Source of the DNA: Maricaulis sp.
GTDB taxonomy: Bacteria > Pseudomonadota > Alphaproteobacteria > Caulobacterales > Maricaulaceae
DNA length: 64,000 bases
Direction of reading: 5' to 3'
Assembly (NCBI GenBank): GCA_017643585.1
Contig: JAEPND010000003.1
Location: forward strand, 1-64,000
The position numbers and the translations under genes are program-made. This document shows, in pieces, positions 1 to 8,721 of this stretch (positions within the stretch are counted from its first letter, which is position 1; each line of letters starts with the position of its first letter). Below the pieces are notes generated by a model that was given only the letters and a program-made list of their open reading frames with translations, made no database searches and was not told the DNA's origin.

Positions 1-110
1 AAGAGGTGGAGTGTTGCAACCCCAATCTCTCAACCCAGCCCCGGGTGAACAACCTTCATAGCTTTGACACCTAGTCCACCCCTCGGGGTGAACAATGCCG
101 GAAAGAAAAA

Positions 111-137
111 AGGCCCGCCGGAAACGGCGGGCCTTTT
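111..137 (-). terminator. Rho-independent terminator of the S9 peptidase gene
   Basis: A perfect 9-bp GC-rich stem (ggcccgccg / cggcgggcc) encloses a GAAA-type tetraloop. Read on the minus strand it is followed by a run of Ts (TTTTTTCTTT). It lies just beyond the stop codon of the peptidase gene. A shorter T run on the plus side means it could act in both directions. Confidence 0.85.
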
Positions 138-155
138 CTGTTGAAGTCCGACAGC

Positions 156-2144
156 CTAGAGGCCGCCCGGTCCACATTCGTCACGGAAGAAATTGGTCAT
201 CTCCGTGTACAGCTGAACGCGATGGTCAAAGGTCAGCGTGTTGTCGAAGTGGTCCGCGCCTTCCAGGATCACGAAACGGTGCGGCTTGCCATAGCGCTCC
301 AGCTCGGCCACGACAGCCTCACTGTGATACAGGCGGACACGCTGGTCGAGATCACCGTGCACGACCAGGATCGGCACATTCATCTCGCTTGCGCTTGCAA
401 CCGTATTCAACCCCTCATAACCGCGCTCGAGCAGGTCACGACCCACCCGGTTACGCGTGAAGAAGGCCCGGAATTCGACCGGGTCACCAACACCCGCACC
501 GGCAATCACACACTGGTAGATTTGCGGGGTGCGCGTGGCCGCAGCAAACGACGAATAACCGCCAAAGCTCCAGCCCCACATGGCGAGGCGGTCACGATCT
601 GCCATGCCCTGTTCGACCAGGTAGAGAGCGCCGTCATCCATGTCATCAGACATGGCACGCCCCCACTCGCCAAAGGCAGACGTCCAGTGATCCACACCCA
701 GACCGGTGGTGCCACGGAACAGCGGTTCGAGAACCATATAGCCTTGGCTGGCCAGGAACTGACCCCATTCTTCAAACACCGGCGTGCGGTACGGAACCCA
801 GGGGCCACCGTGCGGCATGATGACCAGCGGGAACGGACCTTCGCCGTGCGGCACGGTCAGATAACCCGGAATAGTGCGACCATCGCGCGCTTCGTATTCG
901 ATGTAACGCACTTCAGCGAGCTGCTCTTCCTCGATGTGAGGACGACGCTGGCCAATCAGCTGGAGGCGTCCATTGGCGAAGAGGTAATAGGTGCCCGGAT
1001 CCAGTTCACTCTCGGTGAAGATCACCATTTCGCCCCCACCCATTGAGCGGGAGGAAATCGTGATCGACTTGCCCGGGAAAGTGACAGCCAGCTGGTCTGC
1101 CAGCGCCTGTTCTTCCGGATCGATATAGGCCACCTGGCGGTGCCCGTCGGCATCGTAATAGACGAAACCAGTGATCTCGCCATTGCGAGCCGGATCGGAG
1201 CTGTACCAGCCATTCTGGATATCCTGGTACGGAATTCCCGGGATCATGTTGTAGCTGAAGACCAGCCCACCGAACTCGCCGGTGACGATGTTGTATTCAT
1301 AGATGCTGGACACATCCTCGCCGCGGTTGGCGCTGACAAATACGCTGTTGGAATTTTGCGGGTCGAACGCGAGGATCGAGAACTGGGTCTCCTGATCTTC
1401 AACATCCACCCGGTTGAATTCCTGCCACTCTGAATCCGCGCTGGTGCCACGCTGCCAGTAGATGGTCTCACGTGTCGCCGGATCGAACGTCCGGGAGATA
1501 CGAATATTGCCGTTGTAGTCCAGACGATAGCCACCGCGCCGGTTATTGCCGCGCAGAACGGTATCCGTGCTGCGATTGCGCAGGTTCATGATGCTGAAAT
1601 CCGGATTCAAGCCGGAAATCGAACGACCGCTGGAACGCAGGTCATCGATGTTCGCATCTTCATAATTCAGTTCCGCCGTGTAGACGAGGATCTCGTTTTC
1701 ACGGTCGGGCAGTGTGGAATAGACCTGAAGGTCATCCCAGAGCGGCTGGAAACGTCCACGGCCATCGGCTCGGACAATTGCCTGCTTGGACTGGAATACA
1801 CCCGAATTCTGGCCCTCGATACGGTCACGCACCTGTTGTACGAACTGAACGCGCAGCAGATCGCTGTTCAGCCACTGAAAGCCGGTGATGTCCATATTTT
1901 CAGAACCAAGTCGAACCGGGTCCCCGCCCAGATCATCGACATCGCGGACTTCGATGTAGTAATCGCCGGTCCGGTTCTGTGCCACGCGGTAAGCCAGACG
2001 CTCGCCATCGGGAGAGAGCGAGACATTGTTCATGACTGGACGAGTGGCGAAATCTTCAATTGTCAGCGCATCTTGGGATGCATGGGCTGACGGCATTGCT
2101 AGCGCGGCGCTTGCGGCCACGAGAAGCGTTCCTAGCAACTTCAT
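156..2144 (-). CDS. Secreted S9 family (prolyl oligopeptidase-type) serine peptidase
   Basis: This 662-residue protein begins with a signal peptide (MKLLGTLLVAASAALAMPSAHA), so it acts in the periplasm or outside the cell. The N-terminal ~400 residues look like the beta-propeller that gates substrate entry in the S9 family. The C-terminal alpha/beta-hydrolase domain carries the nucleophile motif GWSFGGYSS (Ser near 525), an Asp in HGDLDQRV (near 600) and a His in GADHFDN (near 632). The likely role is cleavage of short peptides. The next gene upstream on the same strand is a TonB-dependent receptor, which suggests peptide scavenging, but a terminator-like hairpin lies between them, so co-transcription is not assured. 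The exact substrate cannot be read from sequence. Confidence 0.9.
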   Translation of the reverse strand: MKLLGTLLVAASAALAMPSAHASQDALTIEDFATRPVMNNVSLSPDGERLAYRVAQNRTGDYYIEVRDVDDLGGDPVRLGSENMDITGFQWLNSDLLRVQFVQQVRDRIEGQNSGVFQSKQAIVRADGRGRFQPLWDDLQVYSTLPDRENEILVYTAELNYEDANIDDLRSSGRSISGLNPDFSIMNLRNRSTDTVLRGNNRRGGYRLDYNGNIRISRTFDPATRETIYWQRGTSADSEWQEFNRVDVEDQETQFSILAFDPQNSNSVFVSANRGEDVSSIYEYNIVTGEFGGLVFSYNMIPGIPYQDIQNGWYSSDPARNGEITGFVYYDADGHRQVAYIDPEEQALADQLAVTFPGKSITISSRSMGGGEMVIFTESELDPGTYYLFANGRLQLIGQRRPHIEEEQLAEVRYIEYEARDGRTIPGYLTVPHGEGPFPLVIMPHGGPWVPYRTPVFEEWGQFLASQGYMVLEPLFRGTTGLGVDHWTSAFGEWGRAMSDDMDDGALYLVEQGMADRDRLAMWGWSFGGYSSFAAATRTPQIYQCVIAGAGVGDPVEFRAFFTRNRVGRDLLERGYEGLNTVASASEMNVPILVVHGDLDQRVRLYHSEAVVAELERYGKPHRFVILEGADHFDNTLTFDHRVQLYTEMTNFFRDECGPGGL

Positions 2145-2202
2145 AATTATCCCCTTTCTATGCCTTTGACAGGCTTCTCATTCAAACAGTACTGAAAAAG
2201 AA

Positions 2203-2231
2203 CAAGGCGGAAATCAGTGATTTCCGCCTTG
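2203..2231 (-). terminator. Rho-independent terminator of the TonB-dependent receptor gene
   Basis: An 11-bp perfect stem (caaggcggaaa / tttccgccttg) with a 7-base loop is followed on the minus strand by TTCTTTTTC. It lies 40 bp beyond the receptor stop codon and separates that gene from the peptidase gene. Confidence 0.8.
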
Positions 2232-2270
2232 CCATTCATATCACGACCAAGCGGTCATGAGCTTCTTGAA

Positions 2271-5200
2271 TTAGAAGCTGCGGCGAACGCCGGTGAACCA
2301 CGTACGACCGTAGATGTCGTAGCCCATACCGATAACGTTGTTAGCGGTTTCCGGGATACCTTCACCAGAGTCGACCAGCGGCGGACGCTCGTCGAAGACG
2401 TTACGTGCACCAACAACGAAGTTCCAAACGTCCATGTCGTAAGAGACAGACAGGTCGTGGTAGATCTTCGCATCAGCTTCTTCCACATCACGGAAACCAG
2501 CCGCGAAGTAGACGAAACCGGTCGTCTGGTCAGCGAAGTCCTGCGTACGGATCGGATCGATGTCGTCGTCAGACCATTCGCCAATATAGCGGCCGGTCCA
2601 CGTCGCACTCAGGTCACGCCAATCCAGACGGGTCGTCCAGTTACCCTGCCACAGCGGGTAGCCGTACTCACCGCGGAAGGATTCAGCCGGAGCCGTATCC
2701 TGGTCAGCGAAGATGTCGCGACGGTTGGAAGCGATGTAGGTCGCAACACCGTTGAACGACAGGTCAGCCTGAGAACCGAACAGCGTGAAGTCCGTGTTGA
2801 AACCGATGTTGAAGTCAACACCATCGGTTTCGATCAGACCCACGTTCACGAAACCAGAGTTGATCTGGCTGATGAAGTTACGGGTCGGATCAGAGGACGT
2901 ATTACGCTCGATCAGGGCACAGAACGGAGAGTTCAGATCGGTGGATTCGATCAGACACGCATTGAGGATAAGACCCAAGGTCGGCTCCTCGATGGAATCT
3001 TCGATTTCGATGCTGAAGTAGTTCACAGCAAAGCGGAAATCGAAGCTGTCGTACCACGGCTGCTCGAAGACGATACCTGCAGAGATAGACTCAGAGGTCT
3101 CAGCGTCGAGATCAGCAAAACCACCGGATGCGATCGGAATAGAGGTCGCACCACCGAGACCCAGGTTGTCAACGTCGGCACCCTGCAGGGTACAGTTGTT
3201 GCGAACGCGAGCCTGGTCTGCAGGGTCCAGACCGTTAAAGGTAGATGCTACACACGGATCAGCAAAAGCAGAACCGAAGGAGATCTGACCACCGAGGAAC
3301 TGCTCACGCAGGTTCGGCGCACGGAAGGTCGTACCCCAAGTAGAACGCAGCGTCAGCCAATCCGTCGGGCGGTACATACCCTGAGCACGGTACGTCCAGA
3401 GAGAACCGAAGTTTTCTTCGTCCGTGTAACGTGCAGCAGCGGTGAAGGTGAGTTCCTCAGCGAACGGCTGACCAGCCAGGACCGGGATCTCGGTCTCGAT
3501 GAAGAATTCCTTCGTAGACGTGTTACCGAAGGTATTTGTCTCGTTACGACCAGAACCGGCACCGGTTGAGATCAGGAAGGAGTTCTCGGTGTAGATTTCG
3601 TCCTTGCGGTATTCGAAACCAAACACGAGCGGAACAGTACCAGCCGGCAGGTAAGCAAAGTCACCAGCGAAGGTCGCCTGGAACATGGACTGCTGGATGG
3701 TCGTGCGAGTGATCGCAAGGCCAGCTGCGTAGTCCAGGAATTCCTGAGGCAGGTCACCGTTGATGTAGATGTTCGGGTCCGTGATATCGAGCGGAACACA
3801 CTCTTCATCAGAGATGTAACCGAACAGGTCACCCGGGGTAGATTCACAGGTGTACTCGCCCGGAGCAACTTCCGTAACGCGGTTCAGAGCAGCGTAGGTG
3901 CGCTCTTCGCCCAGCGTCTGCTGGGTGTCGACGCCGACATTGCGGTCAGCAGAAGCCCAGAAGTCATACGTCCAGTTGCCGAGGTTCAGACCGAAGTTCT
4001 CACCACCGAACTCACCGGAAACGAAGTCCATGTTGCCGCGCAGGCCACCAACGACACGGGTCGTGGTTACGTCAACATTGATAGCGCCGGAGATGTTGTC
4101 GATGATCGGAACCCAGACGAGACCGCCCAGGCCAGCACCTTCGAGGATACCGCGGAACGGCTGCGTACAAGAACCAGCGTTCGCCAGGATCGGAGTGTCC
4201 TGAATGAACGGGTTGTCACACTGGATAGCCGGGAAGATCTGGTTACGACCCGCGAAGATCTCCTGGGAACGACCGGAGTGCAGGGCTTCGAAGTAAACTT
4301 CGGCATCACCCAGCGTGTCGATCGCATACTCACCATTGGTGAAGAAGGAGTAGCGGTTCGTACCCTGGATCAGGTCGAATTCGCCCTGGCCAGAGTTGTT
4401 GTTGTAGCGCGGATCATACGGCCAGGTCGCACCGATATCGGTACCCGGACCACCCGGCTGATCTTCAGTCGGATAGTTGAAGAAGCCAGATCCGTTGTCG
4501 AAGTCGAACGCGATGATGTCGAAGTTCGCGCCCAGGCCAGCATCCAGAACAGGGCCGAAGAAGACCTGCAGCGGATCCAGGAACTGATTACCGAAAGCGA
4601 AGTTTGCGCAGAGCTGGTTGATCTCACCGGTGGTCGGGTTGATCTCGATGTCACGCGTACACGGTGCCATCGTCGGGCGCTCTTCACGACGTACTTCGTC
4701 ACGGTTGTAGTATTCGAAGCCGAAGCCGATGAAACCACGGTCGTTGTTCACACCGCCGGAGATGCCGAAGCGACGCTCTTCACCACCGCCCATTTCCGGG
4801 TGGGAGTAGAAGGTGTCGATTTCCAGGCCGTCGAATTCCGTACGCATGATGGCGTTGATAACACCAGCAACAGCGTCAGAACCGTATACGGAGGAAGCAC
4901 CGTCGGTCAGGATGTCGAAACGCTCAACCATACCCGTCGGGATCAGGTTCAGGTCAGGACGGGTCGGCGCGCCACGCACACCAGCCGGTCCAATGCGGCG
5001 GCCGTTCAGCAGGATCAGGGTACGCTCAGCGTCCAGACCACGAAGAGAAACGGTAGAAGCACCCGGACCGGAGTCAGTTACCTGACCGGTGAAGGTGTTG
5101 TCGAACTGCGTACCAGAAGCAACGGAAGTGTTCTGTACGATGGCAGCAGCATCGATGATACCAGCGTCACGTGCGGTGTCGGTGTCGACGACCTGCAGCG

Positions 5201-5405
5201 GAGACGGGCTGGAGAAAGTGTTACGAGCAATACGAGAACCAGTAACGACGATGCGGTCAGCAACCTCGTCCTCTTCCTCTTCCTGCGCGTCCGGCACCTG
5301 CTCTACGTCCTGCGCGAACACAGGCTGAGCGCCCATGGTCAGAGCAGCAACGCCAGCAAGCATCGTAGAGCGCAGCAGACGCTCTTTATCAGCGAAAATT
5401 GTCAC
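2271..5405 (-). CDS. TonB-dependent receptor, large Caulobacter-type outer-membrane transporter
   Basis: The protein has 1044 residues from a GTG start at 5405, preceded by an AGGGG ribosome binding site; an upstream in-frame start would add 28 residues of non-secretory character. A signal peptide (…MLAGVAALTMGAQPVFA) is followed by an acidic linker and a TonB-box-like segment (DRIVVTGSRI). The plug domain follows (ASTVSLRGLDAERTLILLNG, VYGSDAVAGVINAIM), then a long beta-barrel ending in the C-terminal Phe typical of outer-membrane proteins (VRRSF). It imports a large ligand across the outer membrane using TonB/ExbBD energy. The ligand is unknown. The size and the SSPSPLQVVD plug start resemble the peptide/polymer receptors common in this order, and the neighbouring secreted peptidase points the same way. 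Confidence 0.92.
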   Translation of the reverse strand: MTIFADKERLLRSTMLAGVAALTMGAQPVFAQDVEQVPDAQEEEEDEVADRIVVTGSRIARNTFSSPSPLQVVDTDTARDAGIIDAAAIVQNTSVASGTQFDNTFTGQVTDSGPGASTVSLRGLDAERTLILLNGRRIGPAGVRGAPTRPDLNLIPTGMVERFDILTDGASSVYGSDAVAGVINAIMRTEFDGLEIDTFYSHPEMGGGEERRFGISGGVNNDRGFIGFGFEYYNRDEVRREERPTMAPCTRDIEINPTTGEINQLCANFAFGNQFLDPLQVFFGPVLDAGLGANFDIIAFDFDNGSGFFNYPTEDQPGGPGTDIGATWPYDPRYNNNSGQGEFDLIQGTNRYSFFTNGEYAIDTLGDAEVYFEALHSGRSQEIFAGRNQIFPAIQCDNPFIQDTPILANAGSCTQPFRGILEGAGLGGLVWVPIIDNISGAINVDVTTTRVVGGLRGNMDFVSGEFGGENFGLNLGNWTYDFWASADRNVGVDTQQTLGEERTYAALNRVTEVAPGEYTCESTPGDLFGYISDEECVPLDITDPNIYINGDLPQEFLDYAAGLAITRTTIQQSMFQATFAGDFAYLPAGTVPLVFGFEYRKDEIYTENSFLISTGAGSGRNETNTFGNTSTKEFFIETEIPVLAGQPFAEELTFTAAARYTDEENFGSLWTYRAQGMYRPTDWLTLRSTWGTTFRAPNLREQFLGGQISFGSAFADPCVASTFNGLDPADQARVRNNCTLQGADVDNLGLGGATSIPIASGGFADLDAETSESISAGIVFEQPWYDSFDFRFAVNYFSIEIEDSIEEPTLGLILNACLIESTDLNSPFCALIERNTSSDPTRNFISQINSGFVNVGLIETDGVDFNIGFNTDFTLFGSQADLSFNGVATYIASNRRDIFADQDTAPAESFRGEYGYPLWQGNWTTRLDWRDLSATWTGRYIGEWSDDDIDPIRTQDFADQTTGFVYFAAGFRDVEEADAKIYHDLSVSYDMDVWNFVVGARNVFDERPPLVDSGEGIPETANNVIGMGYDIYGRTWFTGVRRSF

Positions 5406-5734
5406 GATCTTACCCCTTTTGACTTTTTCAAACGTTGAGGTCCGTTTTGCCCCCGGAACACCCAACTGGTGGCAGAGTCTCCCCTGCACGCTGGCAGAAA
5501 ATAGCCGAATGCCTTGGCGAGCAAGCCCTTAGTCAGCAAAAACGGGTCGTTCGTTGCATTGCGCGTCCCGGGTGTTGCAATAATGTCATCAAACATTACC
5601 GGGACGGCGACGGGCCGCGCCCAAAGGTAAATATCGACCGCCGAACGGGCGTACTGCAGACAATCTGCAATCATGCAGATCTGGTGCTTGCGTCCCCCGC
5701 TCAGGAAGGCTAAACACCCGGCTCCCAATCGGAT
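5406..5734. other. Intergenic region upstream of the TonB receptor and tRNA-Val
   Basis: I see no convincing gene in these 329 bases. The segment must hold the promoter of the receptor (minus) and that of the tRNA (plus). A short perfect inverted repeat, TAATGT-N6-ACATTA, lies at 5581-5598 and could be an operator; no clear -35/-10 pair is evident. Confidence 0.4.
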
Positions 5735-5809
5735 GGGCGATTAGCTCAGCGGGAGAGCACTTCGTTGACATCGAAGGGGTCACTGGTTCAATCCCAGTAT
5801 CGCCCACCA
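5735..5809 (+). tRNA. tRNA-Val (anticodon GAC), CCA encoded
   Basis: The sequence folds as a full cloverleaf. The acceptor arms are GGGCGAT / ATCGCCC. The D-arm is AGCTCAGCGGGAGAGCA. The anticodon stem CTTCG/CGAAG has loop TTGACAT, giving anticodon GAC. The T-arm contains GGTTCAATCC. The discriminator A and a genomic CCA follow. It stands alone, about 90 bases before apbC on the same strand. Confidence 0.95.
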
Positions 5810-5900
5810 TCCACTTCCTACAGATCCGAACTAAAGCAGCGACAGGCCTTCTGTCTGCGCTCAAATGTGCCTATGTCTCTCGCGCCAATGGAGAGATGAC

Positions 5901-6980
5901 ATGGATGCACGCCTGAAATCCGCCCTTGAGACCGTTATCGAGCGCCAGTCTGGTCGCAATATCGTCGATGCCAAGCGTGTCGACAGTGCCGCTGTCTCGG
6001 GTGACACCGCCACGATCATCCTGACGCCGCCGGTCGCCGGTGAGCCGGATCTGGATCGGCTGCGGGCTGAAATCGAGCCTGCCGTGACCGCGATCGACGG
6101 CGTGGCCCGGGTTCGTATCGTCATGACGGCCCACAAGGGCGAAGGCAAGCCAGCGCCCAAATCGCGTCCGGCACCCGCGCCCACCTCCAGCACCAAGCCC
6201 GCTCGCCATGTCATCGCTGTGGCATCCGGTAAAGGCGGGGTCGGCAAGTCCACCGTGGCCGCCAACCTGGCCGCTGCGCTCGCGAAAGACGGTATGAAGG
6301 TCGGCTTGCTCGACGCGGACATCTACGGCCCGTCGGCGCCGCGTCTGTTCGGATTGAACGACGTGCCGGGACTGCGCAAGACCGAGGCGGGCGTGCAGCC
6401 GATCACGGCGCACGGCGTCGCTATTATCTCCATGGGTTTTGTCGTCAAACCGGGCGCGCCGGTCGTCTGGCGCGGGCCGATGGTCCAGGGGGCCATCCGG
6501 CAATTCATGACCGAGACCGATTGGGGCGATCTCGACGTGCTGATCCTGGACATGCCACCCGGTACCGGCGACGCCCAGCTCGCCATCGCCCAGGACTTGC
6601 CGGTTGACGGGGCGGTAATCGTCTCGACGCCACAGGACCTGGCCCTCGACGATGCACGCAAGGCCATCGGCCTGTTCGAGCAAACCCATGTTCCGGTCCT
6701 GGGCGTGGTCGAGAACATGTCGATTTTCATCTGCCCCCATTGTGGTGAAGGCAGTCATATCTTTGGCTCAGGCGGTGCCAAGGACGAAGCGGCGAAAATC
6801 GGTGCGCAATTCCTCGGCGAAATCCCGCTTCACCCCGACTTGCGGGCGCGTTCGGATGCCGGCGAACCGGTTGCCCTCGACGATGGACCAATTGCGACCG
6901 CCTTCCTGAAGACCGCGCAAGCCGCGCTGGCTGCCGCAGACGAGGCGTCTAAACCGCTGCCCGAGATTGTGTTCGACTAG
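5901..6980 (+). CDS. apbC: Iron-sulfur cluster carrier protein ApbC/Mrp (P-loop NTPase)
   Basis: The protein has 359 residues. I chose the ATG at 5901 because GGAGAG stands just before it; the open frame extends 12 codons further upstream. The N-terminal ~80 residues match the short MIP18/DUF59-type domain. After an Ala/Pro-rich linker comes the deviant Walker A motif SGKGGVGKST (near 110-120), the ILDMPPGTGDAQ segment and the C-terminal CPHCG pair that bridges an Fe-S cluster between two subunits. Mrp/ApbC proteins bind and hand over [4Fe-4S] clusters in the cytosol with ATP hydrolysis. It converges on the btuD gene, overlapping it by 4 bases at the stop codons. Confidence 0.93.
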   Translation: MDARLKSALETVIERQSGRNIVDAKRVDSAAVSGDTATIILTPPVAGEPDLDRLRAEIEPAVTAIDGVARVRIVMTAHKGEGKPAPKSRPAPAPTSSTKPARHVIAVASGKGGVGKSTVAANLAAALAKDGMKVGLLDADIYGPSAPRLFGLNDVPGLRKTEAGVQPITAHGVAIISMGFVVKPGAPVVWRGPMVQGAIRQFMTETDWGDLDVLILDMPPGTGDAQLAIAQDLPVDGAVIVSTPQDLALDDARKAIGLFEQTHVPVLGVVENMSIFICPHCGEGSHIFGSGGAKDEAAKIGAQFLGEIPLHPDLRARSDAGEPVALDDGPIATAFLKTAQAALAAADEASKPLPEIVFD

Positions 6981-7738
6981 TCGATCAGACGCGCGGAATT
7001 CGGCTGCAGGCCGCCATCGATGCAAATGCCGAAGACCTCAGCCAGCAGGTCCGGGCTCAGGCTGGTCCCGGCAGGACCGCTCGCCCGGATATGTCCGTCC
7101 GCCATCACCACGATTTCGTCCGCATAGCGTACGGCCAGGTCAAGTGCGTGAATGGCCATGATCACCAGCGCGCCCTGCTTTGCGATCGCACGCACGATGT
7201 CCATTACCCGCAATTGGTGACGCGGATCGAGTGCCGCGATCGGCTCGTCCAGCAGGACCACATCCGCCCGTGTCGCCAGAACACGCGCCAATTGCGCCCG
7301 CGCCCGCTCGCCGGAGGACAGCGTGTCCACACGACGGTCAGCCAGATGAGCAATATCGGCCGTTCGCATAGCCTGAGTGATCGCGTCCGTGTCACGCTCG
7401 CTCAATCGCCGAAGTGGCTGCAGGAAAGGCGCACGCCCCAGCGCCACAAGGCGCTCGACCTGCAAGGACCAGGCGACAGCCTGGTCCGCGGCGAGATAGG
7501 CAATTCGGCGCGCCCGGGCCCGGTCGGACAATGTCGCTAGAGGTTGGCCGTCCAGCGCGACGGATCCGGTTTCGGGCATCAGTAGTCCGCCAGCCAGCCT
7601 GAGCAGGGTGGATTTACCGGCGCCGTTTGGGCCGACGAGGGCCACGACACGCCCCGCCTCTGCCTCAAGCGATGCCGGTTCGAGTGCCAATGCGCCTTCA
7701 TATCGAGCGCTCACATTGTGCAAGACCAGTCGGGTCAT
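6977..7738 (-). CDS. btuD: ABC transporter ATPase, vitamin B12 uptake (BtuD-like)
   Basis: This 253-residue ATPase of the FecE/BtuD/HmuV class has Walker A (GPNGAGKST), the signature motif LSSGERAR (the usual LSGGE is changed to LSSGE), Walker B (VVLLDEPIAALD) and the His switch (IMAIHALD). It would power the BtuC-type permease. Its start codon overlaps the permease stop by 4 bases (ATGA), so it is translationally coupled as the last gene of the riboswitch-led operon. Assignment to B12 rather than haem or siderophore rests on that riboswitch and the operon context. Confidence 0.88.
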   Translation of the reverse strand: MTRLVLHNVSARYEGALALEPASLEAEAGRVVALVGPNGAGKSTLLRLAGGLLMPETGSVALDGQPLATLSDRARARRIAYLAADQAVAWSLQVERLVALGRAPFLQPLRRLSERDTDAITQAMRTADIAHLADRRVDTLSSGERARAQLARVLATRADVVLLDEPIAALDPRHQLRVMDIVRAIAKQGALVIMAIHALDLAVRYADEIVVMADGHIRASGPAGTSLSPDLLAEVFGICIDGGLQPNSARLID

Positions 7739-8721
7739 AACGCACGCCCCTGCTGACGACGCACCAGCCAGACAAAGAAGGGCGCGCCCAGCAAGGCCGT
7801 CAGCACGCCGAGATAAAGAGGGATACCCGGACCAGATAACAGGCGCGTGCCCAGATCGGCCAGATTCAACAAGGCCGCCCCTGCCAGTGCAGACGGCAGA
7901 ACCAGAGCGGTCGGACGAGAGGCGACAAAGGGCCTCAGCACGTGCGGAACGACCAGCCCGATGAAACCAATGGCGCCGGCAACAGCCACGCCACCGCCCA
8001 CAGCCAGGGCACTTCCCAGGACAATCGCCAGACGCAAGCGGGGCAGATTGACACCCAGGCTCCGAGCGGTCTCCTCACCCAGGCTGAGCGGATCGAGATC
8101 ATTGCGGACCAGCACCAGGATCAGCAGGCCAACCAGGATCAGCGGGGTCGCGAAGCGGACCTCATTCCAACTGGCATCTGCAAGTGACCCCATCAGCCAA
8201 TAGGCGATTTCCGCCAAGGCCCACGGGTTGGGACTGAGATTCATCAACAGGGCTGTCCCCGCCGAAGCCACTGCGCTGACAGCAACACCCGACAGGATCA
8301 GCGTTGTCGAGCTTGCGCGCGGCCCTGCCAATAGTAGCAAAGCGCTGACGCCGACCAGACCGCCAAGGGTCGCAGCGATTGGGACCATAAGCAGCGACAG
8401 ACTGGTCAGACCGAAATAAAGCGCGACAACCGCACCAAGACCGGAGGACGCTGTCACGCCGACAATGCCGGGATCAGCCAGAGGATTACGGAAAAACCCC
8501 TGCAGGGCCGCGCCGCTGGTACCCAGTCCGGCACCAACCAGTGCCCCCAGCAAACTGCGTGGCAACCGCAGTTCCACAAGGATCTGCGTGCCCAGGCTGG
8601 TCTCTCCGCGCGCCACTTGCATCAGAGCCGCCAGCAAGCTGCCATCCCGGCCGACCAGCAGGTTGAACCCGAAAGCCAGTATGGCCAGCCCGAGCAGGAG
8701 CATCAGATGAAGCGCTTTCAT
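7735..8721 (-). CDS. btuC: FecCD/BtuC-family ABC transporter permease, vitamin B12 uptake
   Basis: This 328-residue integral membrane protein has about ten hydrophobic helices. It carries FecCD family landmarks: LRLPRSLLGALVGAGLG near residue 50, then GFFRNPLADPGIVGV, and late in the protein GFIGLVVPHVLRPFV, the region that contacts the ATPase. It forms the cobalamin channel across the inner membrane together with BtuD. It overlaps its upstream and downstream neighbours by 4 bases each, a tightly coupled arrangement. Specificity for cobalamin is inferred from the operon's riboswitch. Confidence 0.9.
   Translation of the reverse strand: MKALHLMLLLGLAILAFGFNLLVGRDGSLLAALMQVARGETSLGTQILVELRLPRSLLGALVGAGLGTSGAALQGFFRNPLADPGIVGVTASSGLGAVVALYFGLTSLSLLMVPIAATLGGLVGVSALLLLAGPRASSTTLILSGVAVSAVASAGTALLMNLSPNPWALAEIAYWLMGSLADASWNEVRFATPLILVGLLILVLVRNDLDPLSLGEETARSLGVNLPRLRLAIVLGSALAVGGGVAVAGAIGFIGLVVPHVLRPFVASRPTALVLPSALAGAALLNLADLGTRLLSGPGIPLYLGVLTALLGAPFFVWLVRRQQGRAL

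Noticed and set aside
2217-3569. Long plus-strand open frame (450 codons) opposite the TonB receptor
   Set aside because: It lies in antisense to a well-supported receptor gene and its Arg/Thr/Val-rich sequence is a shadow of the minus-strand codons. The frame at 4278-5438 is the same.
5735-5809. tRNA-Val as an integration site for a mobile element
   Set aside because: No integrase is near and no partial tRNA repeat was noticed downstream.
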